A DNA stretch of 54,605 nt from a virus, in IMG/VR virus record IMGVR_UViG_3300037114_000023, positions 1 through 54,605 of that record. One strand, written 5' to 3'. Position numbers and translations under genes: made by a program. Below the pieces are notes generated by a model, which was given only the letters and a program-made list of their open reading frames with translations, made no database searches and was not told the DNA's origin. Shown here one piece after another: positions 6,827 to 15,798 of this stretch (position 1 is the first letter of the stretch; every line of letters begins with the position of its first letter).

Positions 6827-7080
6827 TGGACGACTTCAAGAGCATTGACGACGTGCGGGCGGAAATGTGGCGGCGTAGGGAGTTGCGGGATAAGCCTAAG
6901 AACATCGTCCCGCTTCCCACAAGGTTGCATCAAGTGAGCGATGATGAGTTGGTGAAGTTGTTGGAGAACGAAAATCAGGAGCAAATCGGTAAAAGGTTTG
7001 GCGTTACTCAAGCGGCCGTGTCTCTCAGCCTTCGGCGGCGCGGGCTGAAACTGGTGGCGTTGCGGCGGAAGTATGGATGA
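6826..7080 (+). CDS. Small helix-turn-helix protein
   Basis: 84 residues, ATG overlapping the previous stop. The C-terminal half contains a helix-turn-helix of the type 'EQIGKRFGVTQAAVSLSLRRRGLK' (residues ~53-75, split here into a core of fewer than 20: GKRFGVTQAAVSLSLRRR). It lies just before the terminase genes, so it may assist DNA recognition in packaging or regulate late genes. Confidence 0.6.
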   Translation: MDDFKSIDDVRAEMWRRRELRDKPKNIVPLPTRLHQVSDDELVKLLENENQEQIGKRFGVTQAAVSLSLRRRGLKLVALRRKYG

Positions 7081-7152
7081 CCGGATGGCTTTTGACGCCG
7101 CTCCATAAGCCATGCCGCTTGTAAATATTTAAGACCGGAAATATGGTGGGGC

Positions 7153-7794
7153 ATGTCCGAGATAACATCACTCTCAATAAACAAGGCGCTTTTGGATGCC
7201 GAAGGAAACTTCGACATCGCCGCGGCTTCCCTGGATTTGACGGTTGAGAGGCTGCGTGACCGGGTGAAGGAAGATGCCGCGCTCAATACCAGATGGCTGG
7301 CAAATGCCGCAGCGCCGCCCAGCACAGCCATCCTGAACCGGGAGTCTGACCCCGCGATCATCGAGGCTTTGCAGCGGGAGGAATCGAAGATAAAATCTGG
7401 ATTGGAAAAGATGGGGCTTACCCAAAACCAGACCGGTGTGGCCGTGGCCTGCATGGGGTTTTACAAACAGCACTTCGCCTCCCTGCTGAACCTTACCGGC
7501 GGCGGACTGGCCAAAACTGTGGTTGAGGCGCTGGAGTCTGTTTCGGAGATGGGCAGGGAAATCAAGGAGATTGGGAAGCCTACGCTCCCGCAAGACCTGG
7601 AATATCTCAAGGCGTTGCTCCGCGCGCGTTCCGATTTGCAGGATTACATCCTCCGGGCCTCGACGATGGTGAACCAAAGCCTGCTGATTCTTGCCAAGGT
7701 GCAAAACATTTCCGGTGCCGGCAGGAGAGCCGCCGGACCAGGGCGCCCCGGATTTGACAGCGTGAGGCGGGCGGATGTCACTGAAACAGAATGA
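7153..7794 (+). CDS. terS: Terminase small subunit candidate
   Basis: 213 residues, mostly helical. The N-terminal ~55 residues can form a helix-turn-helix (NFDIAAASLDLTVERLRDRV), as in small terminases that recognise phage DNA. The middle forms long helices suited to ring assembly, and the C-terminus is basic and Gly/Pro-rich. It overlaps the large terminase by four bases (ATGA), the classical order. The call rests on position and architecture. Confidence 0.65.
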   Translation: MSEITSLSINKALLDAEGNFDIAAASLDLTVERLRDRVKEDAALNTRWLANAAAPPSTAILNRESDPAIIEALQREESKIKSGLEKMGLTQNQTGVAVACMGFYKQHFASLLNLTGGGLAKTVVEALESVSEMGREIKEIGKPTLPQDLEYLKALLRARSDLQDYILRASTMVNQSLLILAKVQNISGAGRRAAGPGRPGFDSVRRADVTETE

Positions 7795-9386
7795 AAACAG
7801 AAAAGATGACCAGCGAAGGGGTTGAGCTTTTGGCCCAATATCTCGGCGACCAGATTGAGCCGACCGACGCGCCGCCACCGCCGAAAGGAAAGCCTTCTAA
7901 GGCTCCCGCAGATGGCTGGAACCCTGATCTTAACCCGACCCAGAAGAAAATCTTCGACGACCCTGCTGAGAACATCCTAGCTCATTCCGAGAAAGGCGCG
8001 GGAAAAACCATCGGCTTCGCGCACAAGGCCATCCGGCACGCTTACGAGAACAAGAACGCACTCGTCCTGATTATCACGCCGACGATACGAACCGGCAATG
8101 AAGGCATCTGGTACGAAATGGAGACATTGATACTTCCCGCCTGGTCGGAAGGCATTGGACTGGAATACACGAGTTCGCGGCTGGACCCGCTCACGAAAGA
8201 CCGGCATCGCTGGATACGAAACAAGTTTGGAGGCTGGTCGAAACTCCTGCTCATGTCCATCCCGTACGCCAGTCAGGTCGAGGCGCGCATGGCAGGCATG
8301 GCCCCGAGCATGGTTGTGATTGACGAGTTGGACAAATGCGATGGGCGCGAATACTGGACGCTGGTATCCTCGCAGTTGGGACGCCGCAAAGGCATCACTG
8401 GTCCGCAACAATACTGCGCGTCCTGCAACCCCAAAGGGCCGATCCACTGGGTCTATCAGGTATTTTTCGTGGAAAACGTCCATCAGGATACCGGCAAGCA
8501 GATGCACAATTTCTCGGTTTACCATGTTCCGATTACCGAGAACATTCACCGGTTGCCGCCGGGATACGTCGAGCGATTGCACTCGACCTGGGCCAATGAC
8601 CCGATCATGTGGAAGCGGCTCGTCGAAGGCATCTGGATTGACGTTCCAAGCGGTGACGGCCTTTTCAAAATGCAGTTCCGGGCGGACATCCATATCAAGG
8701 GCGATGCCGCAAAGGGGACTGGATTACAGCCCAAGGTGGGTTATCCGGTTTACATCGGGTACGACATAGGCCAGGTGTGGCAGGGCATCACCTTTTTACA
8801 GTCCATCCCGACGCCGGGAAAAAACATCTGGATCGCCTTCGATGAATGCGACCATCTGGACGAGCGCGTAATTTTCAAGGTGCTGGCATGGGAAGTCATC
8901 GAGCGAATGCGCTACTGGCGGAGACGGATGAATTACCAGTTTCAGTACGTGCATATCACAGACGAGAGCGCCATCAACCAATGGCGGCCCGGCGGCGAGG
9001 GCAGTTACGACGCATGGGAGTTCGAGCGGGAGTTTAACGAGGTTCTGGGCGAGTTCGGCGCTATCGGCGCGGAGGGAAAAGTTGAGCCGGCGAAGATGCT
9101 GGGTTGTCCAAAGGGGCCTGGCTCCATAGCGGCCCGCGTGCGGTTGTTGCAGAGTAAATTGCTGCAACAGGAGTTTTTCGCAGGGGCGCAATGCGCGAAC
9201 GTCAAGGATTGCCTGATTAACCTTGACCGGGACAAGAAAGACCCGTCCGTTCCCAGCCGGTCAAGGTGGTCGCACAAATTCGATTCGATTACCTACGTGC
9301 TGTTCAAGGTGGAGATCGGCGGAGACGCGCGGCTGCATCTTACGATTGCCCCTCAACCGGCGGTCAGGCTGATACGGCTGCGGTAG
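7791..9386 (+). CDS. terL: Terminase large subunit (packaging ATPase/nuclease)
   Basis: 531 residues. The ATPase domain has a Walker A loop (SEKGAGKT, 66-73) and a Walker B strand with catalytic Glu (MVVIDELD, 174-181). The nuclease domain shows the expected spaced acidic residues: D325 in YIGYDIGQ, D391 in ITDES and D498 in HKFDS. It pumps DNA into the prohead through the portal and cuts the concatemer. All key residues are present and length is normal, so it should be active. It is the best phylogenetic marker in the window. Confidence 0.92.
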   Translation: MKTEKMTSEGVELLAQYLGDQIEPTDAPPPPKGKPSKAPADGWNPDLNPTQKKIFDDPAENILAHSEKGAGKTIGFAHKAIRHAYENKNALVLIITPTIRTGNEGIWYEMETLILPAWSEGIGLEYTSSRLDPLTKDRHRWIRNKFGGWSKLLLMSIPYASQVEARMAGMAPSMVVIDELDKCDGREYWTLVSSQLGRRKGITGPQQYCASCNPKGPIHWVYQVFFVENVHQDTGKQMHNFSVYHVPITENIHRLPPGYVERLHSTWANDPIMWKRLVEGIWIDVPSGDGLFKMQFRADIHIKGDAAKGTGLQPKVGYPVYIGYDIGQVWQGITFLQSIPTPGKNIWIAFDECDHLDERVIFKVLAWEVIERMRYWRRRMNYQFQYVHITDESAINQWRPGGEGSYDAWEFEREFNEVLGEFGAIGAEGKVEPAKMLGCPKGPGSIAARVRLLQSKLLQQEFFAGAQCANVKDCLINLDRDKKDPSVPSRSRWSHKFDSITYVLFKVEIGGDARLHLTIAPQPAVRLIRLR

Positions 9387-9435
9387 AATGGTGTTGCCAC
9401 GGCAAATTATCTGATATACGTTTCCGCCCAAGAGC

Positions 9436-9672
9436 ATGGACAGCGAGATAAGCGCCGATGATGAGAAAGTTATCCAAAAAGCCCTGGATACCTTGCGGGA
9501 ACACTTCGATTGGGCGCAGATTTTCGTCGGCAGAAAGAATGAGACCGGGGAAGCAACCGATAATGCCTGTCAGGGCAGTGGGGATTGGTTTGCGCGTTAC
9601 GGAGCGATTGACTGCTGGCTGATAAAGCGGAAAGAGGAAACCCGGCTCGAAGTTCACAAGGAGGCAACATGA
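9436..9672 (+). CDS. Conserved small phage protein, unknown
   Basis: 78 residues, acidic N-terminus, then 'WAQIFVGRKNETGEATDNACQGSGDWFARYG' (core GSGDWFARYGAIDCWL). Small proteins with an 'R-H/N-E-x-G ... GxGNWFARYGQ' pattern are common near structural genes of podoviruses and siphoviruses. No function is known to me. It overlaps the next start (ATGA). Confidence 0.65.
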   Translation: MDSEISADDEKVIQKALDTLREHFDWAQIFVGRKNETGEATDNACQGSGDWFARYGAIDCWLIKRKEETRLEVHKEAT

Positions 9673-10049
9673 GCGATAATTTGGATAAAAAAGACAAGAT
9701 ACTCATTCATCCCAACCCCAACTCGCCGAAGCAGGGAGAAATCATCCTTGACCCGGATGACGCATCGGAATTTCTGGAGTTTTTCAGTCGCATGAATCCC
9801 GGCGATGAGTTCAAGGGAACCTACAAGGCGACTATGGACGAGTTCGGCCAGAAGATTATCCGCGCCTCGATCATGGAAATCACGATTGACACCGAGGAAG
9901 GTGAGAACAGCCCGAAAGGCGACGATATTGACGAGGAAGATAAGAAGGGGAACGGCGTAACCTCAGCCGCCGTCGAAATGATGAAGAACGAGGAAGGGGT
10001 GCCGGACAACCCCAACAATCTGCCGCAGGACACAATGCCAACGCATTAG
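9669..10049 (+). CDS. Acidic small protein, unknown
   Basis: 126 residues with a strongly acidic C-terminal half (DTEEGENSPKGDDIDEEDKK) and a more ordered N-terminal part. It is coupled by ATGA to the gene before. Nothing identifies a family. Acidic proteins near packaging genes can be head-assembly factors or inhibitors of host DNA-binding proteins, but there is no direct evidence here. Confidence 0.55.
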   Translation: MSDNLDKKDKILIHPNPNSPKQGEIILDPDDASEFLEFFSRMNPGDEFKGTYKATMDEFGQKIIRASIMEITIDTEEGENSPKGDDIDEEDKKGNGVTSAAVEMMKNEEGVPDNPNNLPQDTMPTH

Positions 10050-10050
10050 G

Positions 10051-10236
10051 ATGCTCTCCAACCGTCAACTCGCGGCTCGCAAATTCCGCGAAAAGCAGCG
10101 ACGGGCGAGGATGCTGGAAGTGCGGCTTGACCGCCAGGTTGCCCGCGCCGAAGCCTTCAAGAGGGGCGCGACTCGAAAGAAGTGGCTGGCGATGGCTGAA
10201 AAGACCAGACAGGAATTGCGTGAAACGGACCATTAA
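10051..10236 (+). CDS. Small basic helical protein, unknown
   Basis: 61 residues, rich in Arg/Lys and Ala, predicted to be one long helix (REKQRRARMLEVRLDRQVAR). It starts one base after the acidic gene ends and overlaps the following GTG start, so an acidic/basic pair is co-translated. A nucleic-acid-binding or partner-binding role is possible. Confidence 0.5.
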   Translation: MLSNRQLAARKFREKQRRARMLEVRLDRQVARAEAFKRGATRKKWLAMAEKTRQELRETDH

Positions 10237-10561
10237 CCAGCGGCACAATAAGGAGCATCCCTTGGACTCAATGGTCGCTCCGCTGATTTTCAGCCGGTAT
10301 CGGCAGGCGGGAATCATCCCCGGATGGGGTGTTGAGAGGGTGAGAAAACTGGCGCATTTGTCGAACCGCACGGTCGAGGAACTCGGGGCGATGGCGGGAC
10401 TCATGCCGAGCGAGACGAGGACAGCAATGAAAAGAGGCTTGTTTTCCCCGCCGGTAAGCCTACATTTCGCCATGATTGACGCCGCATTAAGGTCCGCAAA
10501 GTTTGGCGAACCGAGCGAGCCGATTGTGCCTTTGGAAATTACCGCAGAAAAAGAAACCTGA
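10220..10561 (+). CDS. Unknown protein with possible helix-turn-helix
   Basis: 113 residues if read from the GTG at 10220, which overlaps the preceding gene by 17 bases; an ATG at 10270 would give 97 residues. The middle reads 'VERVRKLAHLSNRTVEELGAMAG', plausible as a helix-turn-helix. Function is unknown. The longer reading from 10127 would lie on top of the preceding gene and was not chosen. Confidence 0.5.
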   Translation: MKRTINQRHNKEHPLDSMVAPLIFSRYRQAGIIPGWGVERVRKLAHLSNRTVEELGAMAGLMPSETRTAMKRGLFSPPVSLHFAMIDAALRSAKFGEPSEPIVPLEITAEKET

Positions 10562-10562
10562 A

Positions 10563-11279
10563 ATGCCAGCCAGATTACAACTCGTGGGGCAGAAGTTTAA
10601 CAAACTCACCGTAGTAGAGTCCGCTGGTTCAAGCAAGTTCGGAACGAGCCTTTGGAGGTGTGTATGCGAGTGCGGTGGTGAAAAGGTTGTGATTGGCAAT
10701 AATCTTAAAACCGGCCATATAAAAACCTGCGGCTGTTCGATTTATTCCAATAATAAGACCCCGGACCAAAAGAAAGAAATCAAGTTCGCCCATGAGGCCA
10801 GACGAAAGGCGGCATATAAAGCAAGTCCAGAAAAGAGAAGGGCTGCGGTAATTCGGGCGAGGCGGTGGATGAATTCAAATCCAGAAAAGTGGCGAGAGGG
10901 ACACAGAGTTTATCAAGCTAATTTGCGACAGCAGCCGCGCAATAAGATTCATTCAAGGATGTCTGCCGGGGTTCGGGCATCCATGAGGGATGGAAAGAAT
11001 GGGCGAAGCTGGGAATCAATTCTTGGCTACACGTCCGCCGATCTTCACAGGCATTTGAAACTGCTTTTCAAGCCGGGAATGACCTGGGAGAAATTCGCCG
11101 CAGGGGAGATTCATATTGACCACATCATCCCGAAGGCGAAGTTTTCGTTCACTTCGGAGAATGACATTGACTTCAAACGCTGTTGGGCGATGGAGAACCT
11201 GAAACCGGAGTGGGCGCTTGTGAACACATCGCGCGGAAGCAAAATTCTTGAACCGTCACAAATCGCTTTAGGTGTATAA
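10563..11279 (+). CDS. HNH homing endonuclease
   Basis: 238 residues from ATG 10563. The N-terminal domain (about 5-60) has the 'GQKFNKLTVVE ... WRCVCECG ... GHIKTCGC' pattern of the Cys-containing DNA-recognition domain fused to many phage HNH enzymes. A basic linker follows. The HNH core is HIDHIIP (184-190) with downstream Asn in 'ENLKPEW' (N212) and 'VNTSRGSK' (N221). It stands alone between terminase-side genes and the portal, the usual place for free-standing homing endonucleases in phages. No intron or interrupted neighbour is visible. Confidence 0.8.
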   Translation: MPARLQLVGQKFNKLTVVESAGSSKFGTSLWRCVCECGGEKVVIGNNLKTGHIKTCGCSIYSNNKTPDQKKEIKFAHEARRKAAYKASPEKRRAAVIRARRWMNSNPEKWREGHRVYQANLRQQPRNKIHSRMSAGVRASMRDGKNGRSWESILGYTSADLHRHLKLLFKPGMTWEKFAAGEIHIDHIIPKAKFSFTSENDIDFKRCWAMENLKPEWALVNTSRGSKILEPSQIALGV

Positions 11280-11281
11280 AT

Positions 11282-13717
11282 ATGCCTCTGGATTTTGAAA
11301 TTCTAAACCAGTTTGGGACTTCTGACGAAGTAATAAGAGAGTTTTTTTGCAGTGTCCCTCCGACTGGGGCGCAAGAAGCAAAAATGACAAAGAAAGAATT
11401 ACGCACTAGGGAGCGTAATTGCAAGCAGCGGAAGCGGTTTGAGACCTGGCTGAGTGGGATCTTGCAGGAACACATTGTTTTCTCCTTATCAAATCATTCC
11501 AAGTACGCGGCTGTAGATATGGCGTGGGATTCATTTCCAGTAAATTCCCATGTCGTTCCCTTGATGTTGTACGCGTCTGGGCGTTGTGATTTAGCCAAAG
11601 TTGAAAGCAGTCTGAAAAGCGTCGAAGGGGGAAGCAACTATCTCCGAAAAAACGACAAAGGCGAAGTCGTCGGCGTAAACCTGCCAAAGTTCTACGAGGT
11701 CAACATCAACCTTCTGCGCTCGGTGATTACCCGCCGTCGGGCCGCGCAAGTCGAGAAATATGACCGGCTCTATCCGTATTTCCTTTACGAATCCCGCGAC
11801 CAGACCCAGGTGGGAAAACTTCGCGCCGACATGGTGAGTCAACGCATGGACGTGATGGCCGACCAGTTTGGCTACCGGCACATGATGTCGCAGGCAACCC
11901 TCCACATGCTGCTTTACGCGCATACCGCGGCATTTCCCAGAAGCTATTGGGAGCGCGAGGTGTCGCTGGAAAAAATGCCCGGTAACGCGAAAACCGAGGA
12001 CGGAAAAATTCGCACGCGCACGCGGGTTACACGCGAGGGAATCTCATGGGTGCTGCCGCATCCCAGCCGTTTGTTTTACGACAACAATTACCCGCTGACT
12101 TCGCTCAACGAGGATCAGGGCTGCGAGTATGTCGGCTTCTGGGACGTGACCCGCTGGGGCGACATCGCGCACAATCCGGATTATTTCAATCGGAAGAAGG
12201 TGAGCTACACGTCGGGCATGGTGGACTGGTTCTCAACCTACTGGGCCTACTTCAACCAGTATTTCACCACGATTATCCCGCCCTCGATTCCTTCGGCGCG
12301 CGGCGACAATGTCAATTTCACGAACGACAGGAAGAATCAGGTCGGGCTGTTCACCGGCAACATGGAGCAAGTCTCGACCATCTTCACGCATTTATGGGTA
12401 AAGGTGCTGCCGCAGAACTGGGGCTGGGGCCGCTATCCATATCCGATTTGGGTGCATTTGAAAGTGGCCGGGGACGCCACGGTCGTTTACGCTAAGATTT
12501 GCCCGTCGTCACCGGCGGCGGTATTTTCCCACAACGAGAATGATGCCCGACTGTTCAATATCTCGCTGGCGCATGAGTTGATGCCGTTTCAGGACCAGCT
12601 TACGAATTTGTTCACGCAATTTCTCGAAACCGTCCATCAGGACTTGCTCTCTGTGTGCGTGCTGAACACCGATGTATTTCCCGATACGGAGGAAGGAAAA
12701 TCGGCCCGTGCGGATTTTGAGGCGGTGTTGAGCGGCAAGGATACCAATGCCTCGATGCACCTTTTGGAAGTCAGTTACATGAAGCTAAAGGAGTTGGGCA
12801 TTGACGCCAAGGACGTGTTTACCGTGGTTCGCGCCAAACCGAACACCAGCATTGACAAGATTTTCGAGTCCATCACGCAGCTTTTGAACATGACTGACCG
12901 GCTGGAGGTCATGTCCCCGCATGAACAGGCGCAAGCCGCGAGCCACGAAATCAGCGCCACTGAGAGTCATCAGATGGGGCAAAGCACGGACACGGTTTTT
13001 AATTTCATTTCGACCGGCATAGACGAGGGAAGGGCCGCGATTAAGCGGATCTGTTACGACTCACTGGTGTCCTGTTCGGAAAATGATTTGGAACTTACCG
13101 TCGCCAATCGGTATGCCGACGACGTGGTCAAGGCCGCCGGCTTCAAGCCAACCGGCGATGCGATGGCGGACTCGCTTGGCTTTACGAGGCTCATGGGCGA
13201 CAAAACGGATTTGATTCACGATTACATTTTCACGTCCAGGGATGCCGGGGATCGTCCGGCGGGTTCGCAAGCCGCGCAGATATTGGTTCAAATGTTGCAG
13301 GCCATCGGAAGTTTCGAGGCCGACATGCAGCAAGCGATTTTGGCGGCGATGGGCAAGACCAAGCTGTTCGAGATAATGAACACGATTTTCCGCGCCATTG
13401 ACGCCGGGATTGACCTGAAACTCGAATTGAAGCCCGGCGAGAAGGACGAACTGTTAATGTCACAGGACGAGCAGATGAAGTCCGCGATGAGCCGGATGGC
13501 GGGGATGCTGCAAAAGGACACGCAAGACATTGACGACATCCACCAGTTTTTGCAGGCGTTGACCCAGATTATCGGCCAGAGCAATCCGGCGGCAGGGCAG
13601 CAAATCGCGCAGTTAATGCAGCGGTTGCAGGCCGGGGCGCAGAAGCAGTTGCAGACACCGCAGCCCGGAGGGCCGCCGGGAGCGCAACCGCCGGGCCAGC
13701 CACCACAGCAGTTTTAA
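11282..13717 (+). CDS. Portal protein
   Basis: 811 residues, long for a portal but in the range of podovirus head-tail connectors. It lies in the terminase-portal-scaffold-capsid order. The middle is mixed alpha/beta with many aromatic residues (GWGRYPYPIWVHLKV). A long helical region at about 450-760 would form the stem and crown. The C-terminal 30 residues are a Pro/Gln/Gly tail (PGGPPGAQPPGQPPQQF). The portal is the dodecameric DNA entry ring and docks the terminase. The call rests on order, size and architecture. Confidence 0.75.
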   Translation: MPLDFEILNQFGTSDEVIREFFCSVPPTGAQEAKMTKKELRTRERNCKQRKRFETWLSGILQEHIVFSLSNHSKYAAVDMAWDSFPVNSHVVPLMLYASGRCDLAKVESSLKSVEGGSNYLRKNDKGEVVGVNLPKFYEVNINLLRSVITRRRAAQVEKYDRLYPYFLYESRDQTQVGKLRADMVSQRMDVMADQFGYRHMMSQATLHMLLYAHTAAFPRSYWEREVSLEKMPGNAKTEDGKIRTRTRVTREGISWVLPHPSRLFYDNNYPLTSLNEDQGCEYVGFWDVTRWGDIAHNPDYFNRKKVSYTSGMVDWFSTYWAYFNQYFTTIIPPSIPSARGDNVNFTNDRKNQVGLFTGNMEQVSTIFTHLWVKVLPQNWGWGRYPYPIWVHLKVAGDATVVYAKICPSSPAAVFSHNENDARLFNISLAHELMPFQDQLTNLFTQFLETVHQDLLSVCVLNTDVFPDTEEGKSARADFEAVLSGKDTNASMHLLEVSYMKLKELGIDAKDVFTVVRAKPNTSIDKIFESITQLLNMTDRLEVMSPHEQAQAASHEISATESHQMGQSTDTVFNFISTGIDEGRAAIKRICYDSLVSCSENDLELTVANRYADDVVKAAGFKPTGDAMADSLGFTRLMGDKTDLIHDYIFTSRDAGDRPAGSQAAQILVQMLQAIGSFEADMQQAILAAMGKTKLFEIMNTIFRAIDAGIDLKLELKPGEKDELLMSQDEQMKSAMSRMAGMLQKDTQDIDDIHQFLQALTQIIGQSNPAAGQQIAQLMQRLQAGAQKQLQTPQPGGPPGAQPPGQPPQQF

Positions 13718-13747
13718 CAGCAGTAAACCAAAACCGAGACGAAAATT

Positions 13748-14062
13748 ATGAAAGTAATCACTGACGGGCACCGCTACGAGTTGCCAAACTTCGAGCGACC
13801 CGACCAAAAAGGGCAGGAACTCCAGTTCATCGAGAAACTTCCCGAAACAGGAAACCCCACACGCCTGCTAACCGTAAACGACGGCACCACGAACGAGGCT
13901 GTGCTGGAGGTGCTTATTGACCGCCTGAACTATCTCAACGGCAAGTTTCCCTGCCGTGAAAACTCCGTCGCTCTGACGCATTTGGACTCGGCTTTGTTAT
14001 GGTTAAACAAGCGCACCAATGACCGGAAGAAACGCGGAGTTGAAGGAAAGGCGGCGGCATGA
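13748..14062 (+). CDS. Acb2/Tad1-like small protein, anti-CBASS candidate
   Basis: 104 residues. The C-terminal helical hairpin reads 'LIDRLNYLNGKFPCREN' followed by 'SVALTHLDSALLWLNKRT', then a basic end (DRKKRGVEG). This matches, from memory, the signature of the Acb2/Tad1 hairpin family (P-x-S/C-R-E-x-S-x-A-x-T-x-L-x-x-A-x-x-W). Family members sequester cyclic nucleotides that activate CBASS or Thoeris defence. Many family-type proteins in phages are untested. The gene has an ACGAAAATTATG start context and overlaps the acyl carrier protein gene (ATGA). Alternative: a structural small protein that shares the hairpin. Confidence 0.55.
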   Translation: MKVITDGHRYELPNFERPDQKGQELQFIEKLPETGNPTRLLTVNDGTTNEAVLEVLIDRLNYLNGKFPCRENSVALTHLDSALLWLNKRTNDRKKRGVEGKAAA

Positions 14063-14310
14063 GTGAAAAAATCGAAGAAATAGAGGGCAAATTACGCACT
14101 GTGGTTTGCGACAACCTTGGCGTCGAGCCGACGCAAGTAACCAGCAGCGCGAGGTTCATCGAGGACCTGGGCGCGGATTCGCTGGATTGTGTCGAAATCA
14201 TCATGGGCGCGGAGGAAGCATTCCCCAGCCTTGAAATCCCCGACGAGGATTCCGAGAAGTTGACCACCTTCGGGCAGATGGTGGAATACATCAAAGAAAA
14301 GGTGGCTTAA
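14059..14310 (+). CDS. acpP: Acyl carrier protein
   Basis: 83 residues with the classical four-helix ACP pattern: 'FIEDLGADSLDCVEIIM' with the phosphopantetheine Ser at position 41 in the DSLD motif, then 'IPDEDSEKLTTFGQMVEYI'. The protein is acidic and of standard length. Apo-ACP would be loaded by the host 4'-phosphopantetheinyl transferase. In bacteria ACP carries acyl chains for fatty-acid, lipid A and other acyl transfers. Here it is coupled to the Acb2-like gene and sits between portal and scaffold. All key residues are intact. Its purpose in a phage late operon is unknown. Confidence 0.9.
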   Translation: MSEKIEEIEGKLRTVVCDNLGVEPTQVTSSARFIEDLGADSLDCVEIIMGAEEAFPSLEIPDEDSEKLTTFGQMVEYIKEKVA

Positions 14311-14340
14311 ACCGTAAACCCCCAACCAAGAGACGAAATT

Positions 14341-15765
14341 ATGGCAGACGCACCCAGCACTGTAGCCCCCCCACCGCCCGCACCGCCCGAGCCACCGGCT
14401 GCACCAGCAGCGCCGGAACCGCCAAAGCCAGCCGCAGACCCGTTGCTTATGCGGATTCTGGAGGGTTTGAAGGGCGAGCCGGAAACCCCGGTGGTTGCCG
14501 CGGCACCCGAACCGCCGGTAGAGCCGCCAGTGGCACCGCCGGTTGAACCGCCCGTCGAGCCTCCTGTTGTTCCGGCCGCCCCAGCCGCCCCGGCAATCAA
14601 AAGGATAAGGTCGGTCGCGCAGGATCACCCGCTGTTATCCACCGAACCAGCCCCGCGCCAACCGGCAGTAGCGCCGGTATTGCCGCCGGTGACATCACAG
14701 CCGGACATGGCTCTCACCGAGGAACAGCGCGACGAACTGGCCGAGGCGATGGTGGCAGAGCGGTTGTTCCCTGATAAATACAAGGGATTTTCGGACAGGC
14801 TCAGGGCGTGGATGCAGAAATCCAGCAGCGAGCAAGAGGCCCTGTTCCAGCAAAATCCAAACATCACCCAGGAGGACGACGAGTATCAGGCCACTCTCAA
14901 GGGCAAGCCAAGGATAGGCGAGGGGGACGCGAGGAAGGTTCTCCGAACGATGGGCGCCGAGGAAGCCACCCGAGCCACCAGGCAGGAAATGCAGCCTGCC
15001 ATTGAGAAGGCGGCGATGGACGCCAAATACGCGAAGATACTGCCGGAGGTCAAGGAATTCGTCAGCAAGAAGTTCGGGCTGTATATCGCGCAGGTAATCC
15101 AGAGCGATGAAAAATCCCCGCTGTTGCCCTGCCTGAAACTTTACCTTGAGAAAGGCGAGGAAGCTGCGGCAAAGAAATACCCGCTGGAATTCAACATCCT
15201 CCGCGACCAGACCAGGACCATCCAGACCATGACGGCGGAGTTCATGTTCATGCGGAACAACGCGAAACCTTTCGATCCAGCCAACCCGCATCACCTTGCC
15301 GTGTCGGACTTTATCGCCCAGGAAGGGCGGGCCTTCGAGCAAAAAGGCGGGAAGATGCTGGTTCGCAATGGCCGGATGTTCATGCCCCGCGAAAAATTCC
15401 TGAGTCTCTACCGCACCGACCTGGAGGAATGGAAAAGCTGGGATGAACAAAACTGGACGACGAACCGGTATTGGACGTTCACGGACACCGCGATTACCGA
15501 CATGATGGGGTGGCGGGTGAAGCAGGCATCCGAAAATTTAATAGATGCCGAGCGTCAAAGGGCCAAAAGATACGGCTTTACGGAAGCGCCGCCCGAACAG
15601 ATTGAAAATCCGCAACCGCCGCCGCCGGAGCCGATACGCGCGCCAAGGACGACGGTAACTCCGGCACCTGGAAGCACGACGCCCCCGAAAACGGCCTCAA
15701 CCGAGGGCGATACCGCCATCCCGGTAAGCAAGGTGGCTTCCTACCTGAAAAAGACGACAGTTTGA
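14341..15765 (+). CDS. Scaffold protein candidate
   Basis: 474 residues, placed directly before the capsid gene. The first ~125 residues are a Pro/Ala/Glu-rich disordered region with PEPPVEPPVAPPVEPP-type repeats. The middle (about 125-400) is helical with many charged residues. The C-terminus is another Pro-rich linker ending in a short basic helix (VSKVASYLKKTTV), typical of the coat-binding end of scaffolds. Start context is GAGACGAAATTATG. A terminator follows 34 bp after the stop. Confidence 0.65.
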   Translation: MADAPSTVAPPPPAPPEPPAAPAAPEPPKPAADPLLMRILEGLKGEPETPVVAAAPEPPVEPPVAPPVEPPVEPPVVPAAPAAPAIKRIRSVAQDHPLLSTEPAPRQPAVAPVLPPVTSQPDMALTEEQRDELAEAMVAERLFPDKYKGFSDRLRAWMQKSSSEQEALFQQNPNITQEDDEYQATLKGKPRIGEGDARKVLRTMGAEEATRATRQEMQPAIEKAAMDAKYAKILPEVKEFVSKKFGLYIAQVIQSDEKSPLLPCLKLYLEKGEEAAAKKYPLEFNILRDQTRTIQTMTAEFMFMRNNAKPFDPANPHHLAVSDFIAQEGRAFEQKGGKMLVRNGRMFMPREKFLSLYRTDLEEWKSWDEQNWTTNRYWTFTDTAITDMMGWRVKQASENLIDAERQRAKRYGFTEAPPEQIENPQPPPPEPIRAPRTTVTPAPGSTTPPKTASTEGDTAIPVSKVASYLKKTTV

Positions 15766-15798
15766 TTGTAAGTTGCCAATCTTAAATTCTCGAAAATC

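Noticed and set aside
14695-15450. Minus-strand ORF of 251 codons across the scaffold gene
   Set aside because: Antisense shadow; the plus-strand scaffold has the expected composition and order.
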